Assembly: GCA_044347745.1 (NCBI GenBank) | Contig: JBIKUD010000015.1 | Span: 7,460-71,459 of the forward strand | Origin: JAIBBV01 sp044347745 | GTDB lineage: Bacteria; Bdellovibrionota_C; UBA2361; JAFLCA01 | Direction of reading: 5' to 3' | Length of the DNA stretch: 64,000 nt | In this document: in pieces, positions 52,687 to 60,666 of the stretch | Layout of the letters: every line of letters starts with the position of its first letter | How positions within the stretch are numbered: position 1 is the first letter of the stretch | The notes under the pieces: model-generated | Database searches by the model: none | What the model saw: only the letters and a program-made list of their open reading frames with translations | Told to the model about the DNA's origin: nothing | Position numbers and translations under genes: made by a program

Positions 52687-53597
52687 TTAAGGGCCTCGAC
52701 GATAGTAGTAACGTTATGCCTCATCATGCCTATGTAGGTAGCCGCAGGAGAGTCGGCGCTACCGAGTGCATCTGAATAAAGTTCTCCACCTAATGAAACC
52801 GTATGCCCTTTAGCTGCAACTCCTTCTTGTAGAGTATTTACGAATCTTCTTGAAACACTGGTTTCAACAAAGACGGCAGGTACCTTCTGCGCGACTATGA
52901 GGTCAACTACGCGAATGACATCTCGTAAGCCATACTCCGCCGCGGTGCTTATGCCTTGTAGTCCCACTACCTGAACAGCGTAGGCTTGGCCAAAATAACC
53001 AAATGCATCGTGGGCGGTAATTAGAATTCGGCGTTCAGCAGGAATGCTTCCTACTGTGGCGTGGATCCACCGATGTAATTCATCGAGTTTGGCATAAAAG
53101 GCTTGAGCTTGCGCCTCGATCGCCGCAGTTTCAGACGGTTGGAGTTCTATGAGCGCTGCCGCTGTAGTTTGCGCCGCTTGTTTCCAAAGCGACACATCAA
53201 ACCAAATATGGGGATCGTATCCGCCTTCGAAGTCGGGTGGACGTCTTAGTTTTTGGGGTTCAATGTTCGCACTAACGGCATGTACTTTTTTACGAGTGCT
53301 TAGTTTTTCAAGTAGCTCGTGCATTTTGCCTTCAAGATGTAGACCGTTATAGAGAATTAAATCGGCTTCTTGTATGCGTTTGACGTCACCTTGAGTTGCC
53401 CGATACAAATGGGGATCCACACCAGGCCCCATCAGTGACTCAACTTGAAAGAGATTTTGTCCAATTTCTTTAGCCAGGTCGGCGACCAAGTTTGTAGTAC
53501 ACAACACCCGAAGTTTTTCAGCCGAGGCAGTATTTATAAGCGTGTAAAATACAATCAGAACCGCAAAGAATGTCTTGAAGTGATGTGTAGATTTCAT
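52683..53597 (-). CDS. mntA: Manganese ABC transporter solute-binding protein
   Basis: A cluster A-I binding protein of 304 residues from the ATG at 53597, with a signal peptide (LINTASAEK). Metal ligands can be seen as His in GVDPHLY, His in YDPHIWFD, and Asp/Glu further on (HDAFGYFG; GGELYSDALG). The His-rich loop typical of zinc-specific ZnuA is absent, favouring manganese. The TTG at 53621 of the longer frame lies inside the operator. No Shine-Dalgarno precedes the ATG, consistent with a leaderless message. Confidence 0.9.
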   Translation of the reverse strand: MKSTHHFKTFFAVLIVFYTLINTASAEKLRVLCTTNLVADLAKEIGQNLFQVESLMGPGVDPHLYRATQGDVKRIQEADLILYNGLHLEGKMHELLEKLSTRKKVHAVSANIEPQKLRRPPDFEGGYDPHIWFDVSLWKQAAQTTAAALIELQPSETAAIEAQAQAFYAKLDELHRWIHATVGSIPAERRILITAHDAFGYFGQAYAVQVVGLQGISTAAEYGLRDVIRVVDLIVAQKVPAVFVETSVSRRFVNTLQEGVAAKGHTVSLGGELYSDALGSADSPAATYIGMMRHNVTTIVEALK

Positions 53598-53634
53598 GTA
53601 GTCTATGCTACATGTAGCCAAGGCTACATGTCAA
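53595..53634 (-). promoter_or_regulatory. mnt operon promoter with tandem GCTACATGT operator
   Basis: On the minus strand TTGACA (53629-53634) and TAGCAT (53605-53610) are 18 bases apart. Transcription would begin at about 53598-53596, the mntA ATG itself. The perfect 12-base palindrome GCTACATGTAGC (53607-53618) lies over the -10, GCTACATGTC recurs at 53623-53632 (16 bases on), and a CATGTAG half-site is at 53595-53601. The position between mntA and mntR suggests this is the MntR site. Confidence 0.7.
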
Positions 53635-53680
53635 GTTCGATGTGTTCGCGCCCTCAGAGCGAAATTTCACCCAAAATTGT

Positions 53681-54121
53681 ATGAAAAAGAATCAGGCACG
53701 CGCAGAATCTTTTAAGAAGACTCGAAAAAGTCATGCACTAGAGAGTGCCGAAGACTACACCGAGTTGATTAGCGAGCTTATTGCTGCACATGGTGTGGCG
53801 CGCACGGGGGCTATAGCGGAAGCGCTAGGCGTTTCTCATGTAACGGCGCTTCGCACGATTCAGCGTCTGCAACGAGAGGGGTATGTAAACACCAAACCGC
53901 ATCAGCCGGTAGAGTTAACCCCCAAAGGACATAAGCTGGCTGCGTTTTGTTTGCATCGCCACCGTGTGGTTGAAGATTTTTTACTGCGGATTGGAGTTTC
54001 TGCAGAAACGGCCGCGGTTGATTCTGAAGGTATTGAGCATCATATTAGTCCTGAAACTCTCGAGTGTCTTTCAAGGGTGCCTCGCCTTCATCAGGCAACG
54101 GCACAAAAAAAGAAGCGCTAA
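53681..54121 (+). CDS. mntR: Manganese-responsive regulator MntR
   Basis: A 146-residue DtxR-family repressor starting at the ATG at 53681. A winged helix (VARTGAIAEALGVSHVTALRTIQRLQREGYV) precedes the dimerisation helix. All six ligands of Bacillus MntR align: D25 and E28 (EDYTELI), H94 (HRHRVVEDFL), E116, E119 and H120 (DSEGIEHHIS). It is divergent to the mnt transporter operon, with the palindromic operator between. The N-terminus has a basic extension of about 17 residues. It should repress transport when manganese is plentiful. Confidence 0.93.
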   Translation: MKKNQARAESFKKTRKSHALESAEDYTELISELIAAHGVARTGAIAEALGVSHVTALRTIQRLQREGYVNTKPHQPVELTPKGHKLAAFCLHRHRVVEDFLLRIGVSAETAAVDSEGIEHHISPETLECLSRVPRLHQATAQKKKR

Positions 54122-54143
54122 CGGATGCGCTATCGGTGTAGGC

Positions 54144-54977
54144 TTAGCCACCAAAATCTTGAGTCCACCATGCTGAGCCGCTGCCATCTAGTACGCAGCC
54201 GACACCTAGGTGACGGAATGAGCTCTTGAGCATGTTTGCCTTGTGGCCTGGGCTTGACATCCAACCTTCAAATACTTGGGTAGGTCCGGCGTACCAACGC
54301 GCTACATTCTGGCCAAAACTGGTGCCTGAATATCCAGAAGCTAAAATCCCCTCAAACCAACCATCGTGTGTGAGGGAGTTGTTTGAGCCCATAAATCCTG
54401 AGTGAGTTTGGGCTGCCCATGAAAGTTGATGTTGTAAGCTAAGAGCCACTGCTCCAACTTTTGCTCGTTCGTTGTTTACAAGCCCGAGCAATTCAGTTGC
54501 AAAATGTTCGGGGCAAAAACTTAAGCCAGGCCCAAGAGTGACTGGAGGAAGGGGAGTTGGAGATGGCTCTGAGGGTGGGCTCGAGACAGGAGCTTCTGCA
54601 TCGGGAACTTCAATAGATTTTTGTTTGGACCATTTTGAATTAGCCTTCTTTTTAACCACTCGAGCGCTGTAACGATAGGTGCCTGGGGTTGAAGCAGCGT
54701 CGAGTAATGAAGTTTTCTTTTTTGCTTGTGAGATTGTTAAAATACTCATCTCACCTTCCGGAGAGAATCGGCGAATTTGAAGTTTGCCGGCTTTCACTGT
54801 GGTTGGCAGCCTGACTTGAAGTAGAACCGCCTGGTCATTTAGTTTCGTAGATAATTTGGGTTCCGGTAGCGCAAACGCAATTGAGATAGAGGAGAGAATG
54901 AGCGCAAGAAAGACGCTGGCACGAAAGGTCTGCGCGTAGACCTGCCGAAGAATTCGATTAGGATCAAAAAACCTCAT
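54144..54977 (-). CDS. Exported CAP/SCP-domain protein
   Basis: A 277-residue protein with a signal peptide (ending near FALPEP), an N-terminal beta-rich region of about 90 residues, a proline/serine linker (SSPPSEPSPTPLPP), then a CAP (SCP/PR-1-like) domain from about 155. Landmarks are LLGLVNNERAKVGAVAL, WAAQTHSGFM, GQNVARWYAG, EGWMSSPGHKANML and WWTQDFGG, with the expected His and Glu sites. Bacterial CAP proteins are secreted and of mostly unknown activity. It is convergent to mntR, 22 bases away. Confidence 0.88.
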   Translation of the reverse strand: MRFFDPNRILRQVYAQTFRASVFLALILSSISIAFALPEPKLSTKLNDQAVLLQVRLPTTVKAGKLQIRRFSPEGEMSILTISQAKKKTSLLDAASTPGTYRYSARVVKKKANSKWSKQKSIEVPDAEAPVSSPPSEPSPTPLPPVTLGPGLSFCPEHFATELLGLVNNERAKVGAVALSLQHQLSWAAQTHSGFMGSNNSLTHDGWFEGILASGYSGTSFGQNVARWYAGPTQVFEGWMSSPGHKANMLKSSFRHLGVGCVLDGSGSAWWTQDFGG

Positions 54978-55296
54978 ATGCTCTTCCGACTCAACTCAAA
55001 CTAACCGTCGACTCTGCCAGCAATTAACCTAAGTGTTTGTGTTGATTTGTTTTCTCCAGTGAGATGCCCTGCAAGTGCTGGGCCAGGCAGGAGCCAATTG
55101 CGCCTTGGCGCGGTGACTACCTCCTAGATTGATATCTTTATGTGTGTTATCAATGCGTTAGCTGACTTCGCGGTTGGCGGGATAATATGACCTGTCAGCT
55201 AGGCTTTGGGGTCGATTAGGAACTCTTTTTCCTGCTTGCTGCGCATGAAACGCCCATCATTTAAGTTGCATAACTACGTTATAGAGGGTTGATTGG
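54978..55296. other. Intergenic region, 319 bases
   Basis: This holds the divergent upstream regions of the CAP-domain gene and a plus-strand gene. A small GCGCC-TT-GGCGC hairpin is near 55110. TAGGAGGTAGT on the minus strand (near 55120) matches 11 bases in the 17471-17786 gap, probably by chance. No gene or RNA is supported. Confidence 0.4.
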
Positions 55297-55713
55297 ATGT
55301 TTGGATTTTTTTCTAGTCAAAAAGTAGCGCACCCATTGCCTAAGTTCCCCCCAGGGCTGGTGCGTCGTTTTCGTTCGTTGTGCGAGGTGTTGCCCATCTC
55401 TGCCACCGATGAGTTGCGGCGAGAGTTTTTATTTAAAGCGAAAGAAACAAAAGAAAAAGCTCAGAGCAACCGTCGCATGAATAGAAAACGTCTCGACGAT
55501 ATTATTGATCGCTGTCTTTTATTGCTTGATATATTTCCAGATGCTCGAGATCAGGAGAGAGCCTTGATTGTTGGAGCATTGCGTTACTTTGTGGTTGATG
55601 GAGACGAACTGCCCGATGAGCACTTTTGCACCGGCTTTGATGATGACGCCAGGGTGATTAATCATGTGCTTGAGCAGTTAGGAATAGAAGGGAAATTTAT
55701 TCCGATTTCTTAA
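55297..55713 (+). CDS. YkvA/DUF1232-like small protein
   Basis: A 138-residue soluble protein. The C-terminal third (GALRYFVVDGDELPDE...GFDDDARVINHVLEQLG) resembles the DUF1232/YkvA motif, in which YxxxPxDxxPD is followed by G-DD; here the first Pro is replaced, and the match is partial. The N-terminal 90 residues are helical and charged. Function is unknown in the family. The ATG at 55297 follows AGAGGG. A terminator lies 62 bases after its stop. Confidence 0.5.
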   Translation: MFGFFSSQKVAHPLPKFPPGLVRRFRSLCEVLPISATDELRREFLFKAKETKEKAQSNRRMNRKRLDDIIDRCLLLLDIFPDARDQERALIVGALRYFVVDGDELPDEHFCTGFDDDARVINHVLEQLGIEGKFIPIS

Positions 55714-55774
55714 CGTTATTTTTTGCCTCCAGAGCTGCGCGTTTGGCGATTTAAATCTCTGTTCCCTGGGCACA

Positions 55775-55808
55775 AAAGGAAAGGGGCCCTAAAGAGCCCC
55801 TTTCCTTT
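55775..55808. terminator. Bidirectional intrinsic terminator
   Basis: A perfect 13-base-pair hairpin, arms 55775-55787 (AAAGGAAAGGGGC) and 55796-55808, with an 8-base loop. It lies between two convergent genes. Flanking A and T runs on each side could support ending in both directions. Confidence 0.8.
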
Positions 55809-55837
55809 ACTTATACTAACGAGCCGAAGCTCAGTAG

Positions 55838-56635
55838 TTAAGATTTCTTCTCGGCGCCAGCGTTAGCGGCTACTGCTTTGCCGCCACTAAGCCAACGGTC
55901 AATCAGAGTCTTAAAGTGTGATGCAGGGTATGCGCCCTTTACTGCCACGCCATTTACAAAGAATCCTGGAGTGCCCTGAATTCCGTTTTTGGCCGCAAGT
56001 TCCATGTCATCCTTAATCATCTTCTCGATGGCTGGATCTTCCATGTCTTTCTTGAACTTGGCCATATCAAGCTTCAGCTTCTCAGCAGTCTTTGTGTAGA
56101 AATCTGAGCTTAAGCTGCCTTGGTTATTAAAGAGCTCATCATGGAATTCCCAGAATTTGCCTTGTTTTCCGGCCGCCATGGAAGCTTTTGCTGCTGGCAT
56201 CGCTTCATTGTGGAATGGTAAGGGGAGATGTTTGAAAACCAAGCGAACATCTTTTGGATACATCTTAGTCACTTCTTCCATAGTATCCTTACCGCGTTTG
56301 CAATATGGACATTGGAAATCAGAGAATTCGATGATGGTCACTTTGGCGTCAGCAGGGCCTTTTGCATAACTTGAGCCAGCGTCAATCTTGGTTGGGTTTT
56401 TAAACTGCTCTTCCATTTGAGCTGCAACCTGATCTTCTTGAGCTTTACGAGCTTCTTCTTGACGCTTTTTAAAGTACTCTTCGACAGCTTTTCCAATGGC
56501 CTTCTGACCATTATCGGTGTCGAGGTACTTCTGCATATTCTGTTCGAAAGCTTTGTCTTCGGCTTGTACGCTCGTAGCTGCCATCAGCCCAAGCCCGAGG
56601 AGCCCGCCAAGCAAGAAAGAGTTTCTAATAATCAT
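55838..56635 (-). CDS. DsbA-like periplasmic thioredoxin-fold protein
   Basis: A 265-residue exported protein with a signal peptide (ending near VQA), an N-terminal helical region rich in Glu/Lys/Gln (residues 30-90, possibly dimerising) and a DsbA/DsbG-type domain with active site DFQCPYCKRG and cis-Pro loop IQGTPGFFVNG. CPYC at a thioredoxin fold indicates a disulfide oxidase/isomerase role. Family relatives with such N-termini include BdbD/ScsC-like proteins. It ends at a shared terminator. Confidence 0.88.
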   Translation of the reverse strand: MIIRNSFLLGGLLGLGLMAATSVQAEDKAFEQNMQKYLDTDNGQKAIGKAVEEYFKKRQEEARKAQEDQVAAQMEEQFKNPTKIDAGSSYAKGPADAKVTIIEFSDFQCPYCKRGKDTMEEVTKMYPKDVRLVFKHLPLPFHNEAMPAAKASMAAGKQGKFWEFHDELFNNQGSLSSDFYTKTAEKLKLDMAKFKKDMEDPAIEKMIKDDMELAAKNGIQGTPGFFVNGVAVKGAYPASHFKTLIDRWLSGGKAVAANAGAEKKS

Positions 56636-56942
56636 GCGACTATTCCTAATTGAGAGTTAAAAAGCAGGCACTATGGGGTGCTGAACGTAAAGTTTCAGTT
56701 CCAAGCGCTCCTGCGTTCCTTACAATAGCGAGGTATTTTAGAGTGCGCAATGCTGCTGTTCGCTTGGGGAGTATGCATTAGGTAACAACCGCCAGCCCAA
56801 GCCAAACAGCATCTTTTTGTGTACATTCGATAGCGGGAAGCCGATTGGCATGGTATGGAGTTATGCATTAAAAAACTGAGGGGTTCTCACCTTTTAAAGT
56901 CTAAAAAGTGGAACCATCTTCCAAAAACTGCTAGGAGTTTCA
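56636..56942. other. Intergenic region, 307 bases
   Basis: Divergent upstream regions of the DsbA-like gene and the cyclophilin gene. AGGAG at 56932-56936 is the cyclophilin ribosome site. No gene, repeat or RNA is supported. Confidence 0.45.
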
Positions 56943-57524
56943 ATGAAATTATTCTTTCAGTTCGCTTTAACATTAGGAGTTGTATTAAGTGCTATGAGCG
57001 CACAAGCTGATTCAAAACTTTCCCTTACTTTAGAGACCTCCAAAGGCAATATTGAAATTGCCCTAACCCCAGAGCAGACGCCGCTTACGGTGGGGAACTT
57101 TGTAAATTTGGCTCAACGTGGATTTTATAATGGGCTTACCTTTCATCGTGTAATTCCTGATTTCATGATTCAAGGTGGTGACCCAAATGGAACTGGAACC
57201 GGTGGACCAGGGTATCGTTTTGGTGACGAAACAAACCCAGCTCTACGTCACGATAGCCCTGGGGTACTTTCTATGGCCAACGCGGGACCTGGAACAAATG
57301 GAAGTCAGTTTTTTATTACTCATGTGGCTACCCCTTGGCTTGATGGTAAACACACCGTGTTTGGTAAAGTTACATCCGGCCAGGATGTAGTGAACACCAT
57401 TAAGCAAGGTGACCGTATTGTAAAGGCAACCGTACACGGAGATGCAACGGCGTTATTTGAAAAAATTAAGCCCCAGCTCGATTCGTGGGATACTGTCTTG
57501 GATAAAAATTATCCACGTAAGTAA
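56943..57524 (+). CDS. Exported cyclophilin-type peptidyl-prolyl isomerase
   Basis: A 193-residue cyclophilin with a signal peptide (ending near AQADS). The catalytic Arg is in TFHRVIPDFMIQGGDPNGTGTGGPGY; FITHVATPWLDGKHTVFG closes the active site. The sequence is close to periplasmic PpiA. It folds exported proteins by isomerising Xaa-Pro bonds. Its ribosome site is AGGAG, and a terminator follows the stop by 14 bases. Confidence 0.93.
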   Translation: MKLFFQFALTLGVVLSAMSAQADSKLSLTLETSKGNIEIALTPEQTPLTVGNFVNLAQRGFYNGLTFHRVIPDFMIQGGDPNGTGTGGPGYRFGDETNPALRHDSPGVLSMANAGPGTNGSQFFITHVATPWLDGKHTVFGKVTSGQDVVNTIKQGDRIVKATVHGDATALFEKIKPQLDSWDTVLDKNYPRK

Positions 57525-57538
57525 CTTCCTTTGGTGAG

Positions 57539-57571
57539 AAGAGGCCGGTGCCAATTTGGACCGGCCTCTTT
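57539..57571 (+). terminator. Intrinsic terminator of the cyclophilin gene
   Basis: A perfect 11-base-pair stem, arms 57539-57549 (AAGAGGCCGGT) and 57560-57570, with a 10-base loop and a short T run. The next gene begins only 12 bases later and takes its GAGG ribosome site from just beyond the hairpin. Confidence 0.75.
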
Positions 57572-57582
57572 GTGAGGCGTAA

Positions 57583-58236
57583 ATGGAGAGTGTTCGAAAA
57601 GTAGATCCTTCAAAGCAGCCAACTTCTAAGGGCTTTCTTATTAGCGCAGTCCTTGTTTTTGCCTCCGTATTTCTGATTTTTGGATACGTAAAATTTACTT
57701 TAAATAAGTCAAAAATATCTCCGACGCTTTTTTATTCCTCATCACTTCCTCCTCAGATCACGGTGTTAACTTCGCTAGACCTAGGCGAGGCCGCTCTGCT
57801 TGAGCTATTTGATACCGAAGCGCATTATAAAGTGTCGGTTATTGCAGCTCCACTTTTGAAGAATGAAGCGCCTGTGCTACCGGCTAACATTCGCCTCATC
57901 GAAAGCCTTGTTCAGTTTCGTGAGAAAAAAATCATTGAACCGGGTATGTCTGCTTCTCTTTTGAAGTTTGCACTGGCACAAGTTGAGCCATTGTCTGCCA
58001 CCAAGATAAAAGAAGCATCATTTTTGCTTCGTGGAACCGCGCAAACGGTGCAGCAATTTGAAACTACAAAGTCAGCTAATTATTTTGCATACTTTGACCG
58101 TAATTCTGATACGCAATGGCTGGTGCTTGTACTTAAAAAGGGCGAGCCCGTTAATCCAGAATCTATTGCTCCGTTGTTAAATGTTATTTCTCCTCGAATA
58201 GAGATGTTTTCAAAAAATGTCGACGCGACCGAATGA
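57583..58236 (+). CDS. Membrane-anchored protein of unknown function
   Basis: A 217-residue protein with one N-terminal membrane anchor (residues about 18-40) and a soluble extracytoplasmic domain. The domain is alternating strand-helix (VLTSLDLGEAALLELFDT... HYKVSVIAAPLL) and resembles a redox or binding fold without any cysteine or metal motif. It is not recognised. GAGG stands 5 bases before the ATG. Confidence 0.5.
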   Translation: MESVRKVDPSKQPTSKGFLISAVLVFASVFLIFGYVKFTLNKSKISPTLFYSSSLPPQITVLTSLDLGEAALLELFDTEAHYKVSVIAAPLLKNEAPVLPANIRLIESLVQFREKKIIEPGMSASLLKFALAQVEPLSATKIKEASFLLRGTAQTVQQFETTKSANYFAYFDRNSDTQWLVLVLKKGEPVNPESIAPLLNVISPRIEMFSKNVDATE

Positions 58237-58515
58237 TCATTCAGCGCTAACTCCTCGGTATTCCCCAGCTTCACTATTTAATAGTTTTTTTATTCTAATT
58301 TTCTTTTTGGCTGCACTCGCTCTATGTTAGCTTTGAGAGCAAGAAGTGATCTTAACGGTGGTCCGCTATTTAGGTGATCGCCACGGTTTCGGAATATACG
58401 GACCGTTTTGTCAGAGCGCTTTTAGAGTACTTGGGTGGCGCAGGCATTTTTGAAGCATCCCTCGTTCTCACTTTTTTGTTGTGGTTATTACCGCTGTTTT
58501 TTAGGAGTCCTCGCC

Positions 58516-58761
58516 ATGGAAGAGAGCTCAATACAAGTTGTACGCAAGCAAATTATCTCGGCTTTGTCACATCCCGAAGCAGAAGAGGGGCTATATTTTA
58601 GAAATTTTTATCATCTCCACGAAGAAGATGAGCGTCCAGCGGTGATTGCTGATCAAATTCTCATTCTTGATGCTTTGAAAGATCTGATTGCTGAAGGAAG
58701 TGTAAAGCTTGATGAGTCAGGTCCGGAGGCAGTTTTTATTCTTAAATCTGCCGCAAATTAG
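58516..58761 (+). CDS. Small acidic helical protein, unknown
   Basis: The ATG at 58516 follows AGGAG at 58503-58507, giving 81 residues; the longer frame has an implausible start. The sequence is helical and acidic (HPEAEEGLYFRNFYHLHEEDERPAVIADQILILDALKDLIAEGSV) with a helix-turn-helix-like rhythm and a final strand pair, like a small winged helix. No family is recognised. It ends 8 bases before the convergent acylphosphatase. Confidence 0.55.
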   Translation: MEESSIQVVRKQIISALSHPEAEEGLYFRNFYHLHEEDERPAVIADQILILDALKDLIAEGSVKLDESGPEAVFILKSAAN

Positions 58762-58769
58762 ATCCATCG

Positions 58770-59051
58770 TCAGGTATTTACGATCACAAATGTAGTGTTC
58801 TGATTATTTTCGATTGGTTCTCTCGAAATAATTCGCACCGAAGTGACTTCTGCTCGAGGCGGACCATCGTTACATAAAGAGAGCAGTTGATCGATTGAAA
58901 CTTGAGATCCATTCATCTCGGATTGGACGTTGCCATCTTCACAGTTTTTAACCCATCCGCTTATACCACGCTGTGTGGCCTGAGTTCTGAGCCAAGCGCG
59001 ATAGCCAACTCCTTGCACTTTGCCTTGAATTTGTACGAGCACTCGCTGCAT
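58770..59051 (-). CDS. acyP: Acylphosphatase
   Basis: A 93-residue acylphosphatase hydrolysing carboxyl-phosphate bonds in small molecules. The catalytic Arg is in GKVQGVGYRAWLR, and the Asn is in GWVKNCEDGNV, both in their usual places. Start is the ATG at 59051; a GTG one codon earlier is possible. It converges on the small acidic gene. Confidence 0.93.
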   Translation of the reverse strand: MQRVLVQIQGKVQGVGYRAWLRTQATQRGISGWVKNCEDGNVQSEMNGSQVSIDQLLSLCNDGPPRAEVTSVRIISREPIENNQNTTFVIVNT

Positions 59052-59091
59052 CACAAAAACCCATGGTAAGGAGGTAACTTAAGAATAATTT

Positions 59092-59520
59092 TTAAAAATT
59101 AGAACAGCCTCGGCCATCGGGGGCCCCGTAGTCTTTGCAACCGCGTTTTCGCTCCTCCTTCGTGCAGCGATGGGTGCTGGGTCTGGTACCAGGAGGGCAG
59201 CGGAGCTCAGGAACTGGTGTTGGTTTGGGATGACGTTCACGCCTTTCCCTTTCTTCTTCAAGACGTCGACGTTCTCGCTCTATCTCGCGCCGCTCTTCTT
59301 CGAGGCGGTCGCGTTCGCGATCATACTTTTCGCGTTTCTTGTCGTGCCATCTTTCACGCTCCCAGTCGCGCCGATCTTCATACTCATAGCGGTGTGAATT
59401 TTCGTAGTACGGGCGCCGACGATCATATTGTGGGTCGCTGTAATGGACTCCACCGCAACTTGCAAGGCTTAGCGTTGCTAGAATTATAAATGATACACAG
59501 GTACCTTGAAACTTTTGCAT
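59092..59520 (-). CDS. Lipoprotein with long charged helix and Cys-rich tail
   Basis: A 142-residue protein with a lipoprotein signal (lipobox LASC, Cys22). Residues about 25-50 are Tyr/Arg/Asp-rich. Residues about 50-95 are an almost unbroken run of alternating Glu and Arg/Lys (ERERRRLEEERERRER), the composition of a single stable alpha helix. The C-terminal RCPPGTRPS..RCTKEERKRGCKDYG..GC has four cysteines after the helix and is probably folded by disulfides. No family is recognised. Confidence 0.6.
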   Translation of the reverse strand: MQKFQGTCVSFIILATLSLASCGGVHYSDPQYDRRRPYYENSHRYEYEDRRDWERERWHDKKREKYDRERDRLEEERREIERERRRLEEERERRERHPKPTPVPELRCPPGTRPSTHRCTKEERKRGCKDYGAPDGRGCSNF

Positions 59521-59592
59521 ATTAAACTTAAGCCTTCCTGAATATTGCGAGATACTTACGAATGCTAAATCTCTTGATGGTAGTTCGCAAGA

Positions 59593-60531
59593 TTAGTGAT
59601 CACAAATTTCGGCGAGTACTGGGGTTGGAATGCTGGAATATTCTAGTTTAAATGTAGATGGGTTAATGACGAAGCCCGCGTTTGGTAAAAATAGGTTAGT
59701 CGTAAGGGGGTCGGGGACCAGGCCCATATGCGTTATTGGAGTAGGATTACGGACACTATGCGTATAAATCTTCGAGAATGGTCCAAGCAGAAATCCAACG
59801 GGAAGCCCTTGGGGGCCTACTTCAACAAAATGCCAAATACCTCCGCCAGAATTTCCAAAATAGGTTAGAGCGGTAATCATGTAGAACGGTACGGGGACCA
59901 TCGTGGAATTGGGCTGCGTAATCTGCTCAATTTGAGTGGTGCTGCTAATGGCTCCCGACGAATGGACGGGATCATTCCCAAGAGGGCAACCGTACGCATA
60001 AACCGGTGCTCCTGGCTCTAGGCGTGCAAGAAAAGTGGGAGGCAGGAAATAGGCAACTGGGTCTGGGGCAGGCCTTTCGGAAGCTATCATTAATAAAGCC
60101 AGATCATTCAACTCATCCCAGGCAACCAAAGTAGCTTTGACCTCTTCCTTGCCATTTGCGTGATAGATGAATACTGGAATTTCTCCATTACTAGAGCTCG
60201 CTGCGCAGTTTCTGTGGACATGATTGGCTGTGAGGATCAGGATTGCACACTTGTAATTATGAAAGGGGCCAGAGTAGACCAAAGTGCCGCAGCGTATTTC
60301 CCTCGATGAGTTCCATAGCGATTACTGGTCGGTTGTTATGGAGATAGACGGTGGGATCCACTTCTGGGAATCCGAACTTACCGTTGGCCAGCTTTCGTAT
60401 GTGGTGCTCTTGGATAAGCAGCTCGTCAGCTTCATGCGCTTTGGGATGCCAAGTGCCAACTCACGAAGTGATGGAAGCTCCGAGCCGCCCTCCCTTCGTT
60501 CTGGATTTGGTGAAAATGCTGGATCTCCCAT
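59593..60531 (-). pseudogene. Trypsin-like serine protease gene interrupted by one in-frame TAA
   Basis: The gene opens at the ATG at 60531, with AAAAGGAAAAGC before it, and reads 69 codons to a TAA at 60324-60322. The same frame continues to 59593 with a full trypsin-like core: strand CGTLVYSGP, catalytic His in ILTANHVHRN, Asp in DELNDLALL and Ser in YFGNSGGGIW. Text on both sides of the stop fits one domain (IPPSISITTDQ, stop, SLWNSSREIRCGTLV). No ATG or GTG follows the stop before the core; a TTG at 60282 would lose the first strand. A CAA-to-TAA change is the simplest origin. It has no obvious signal peptide. Confidence 0.7.
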
Positions 60532-60611
60532 AGCTTTTCCTTTTGAGTAAGAGCTATATAATGGGAAAAATCCTAGTCATCTCTGGAGTGTCGCTCTGCG
60601 CCATGAGGCAT

Positions 60612-60647
60612 AAAAAAAGCCCCCTGGCTTGCCTAGGCGCCAGGGGG
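60612..60647 (-). terminator. Intrinsic terminator of the large secreted-protein gene
   Basis: A 9-base-pair GC-rich stem (arms 60620-60628 CCCCCTGGC and 60639-60647) with a 10-base loop is followed on the minus strand by seven T (A run 60612-60618). It lies 20 bases beyond the stop of the gene at 60667. Confidence 0.85.
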
Positions 60648-60666
60648 TAGTTGGAGCGCAAATTGT

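Noticed and set aside
49709..54121. Zinc transporter (znuABC) reading of the ABC operon
   Set aside because: The binding protein lacks the His-rich loop and the divergent regulator has all six MntR ligands, so manganese fits better.
58374..58601. 75-codon GTG frame with a hydrophobic N-terminal half
   Set aside because: It overlaps the small acidic gene, which has an AGGAG site; this frame has none, and its second half looks like read-through of that gene in another frame.
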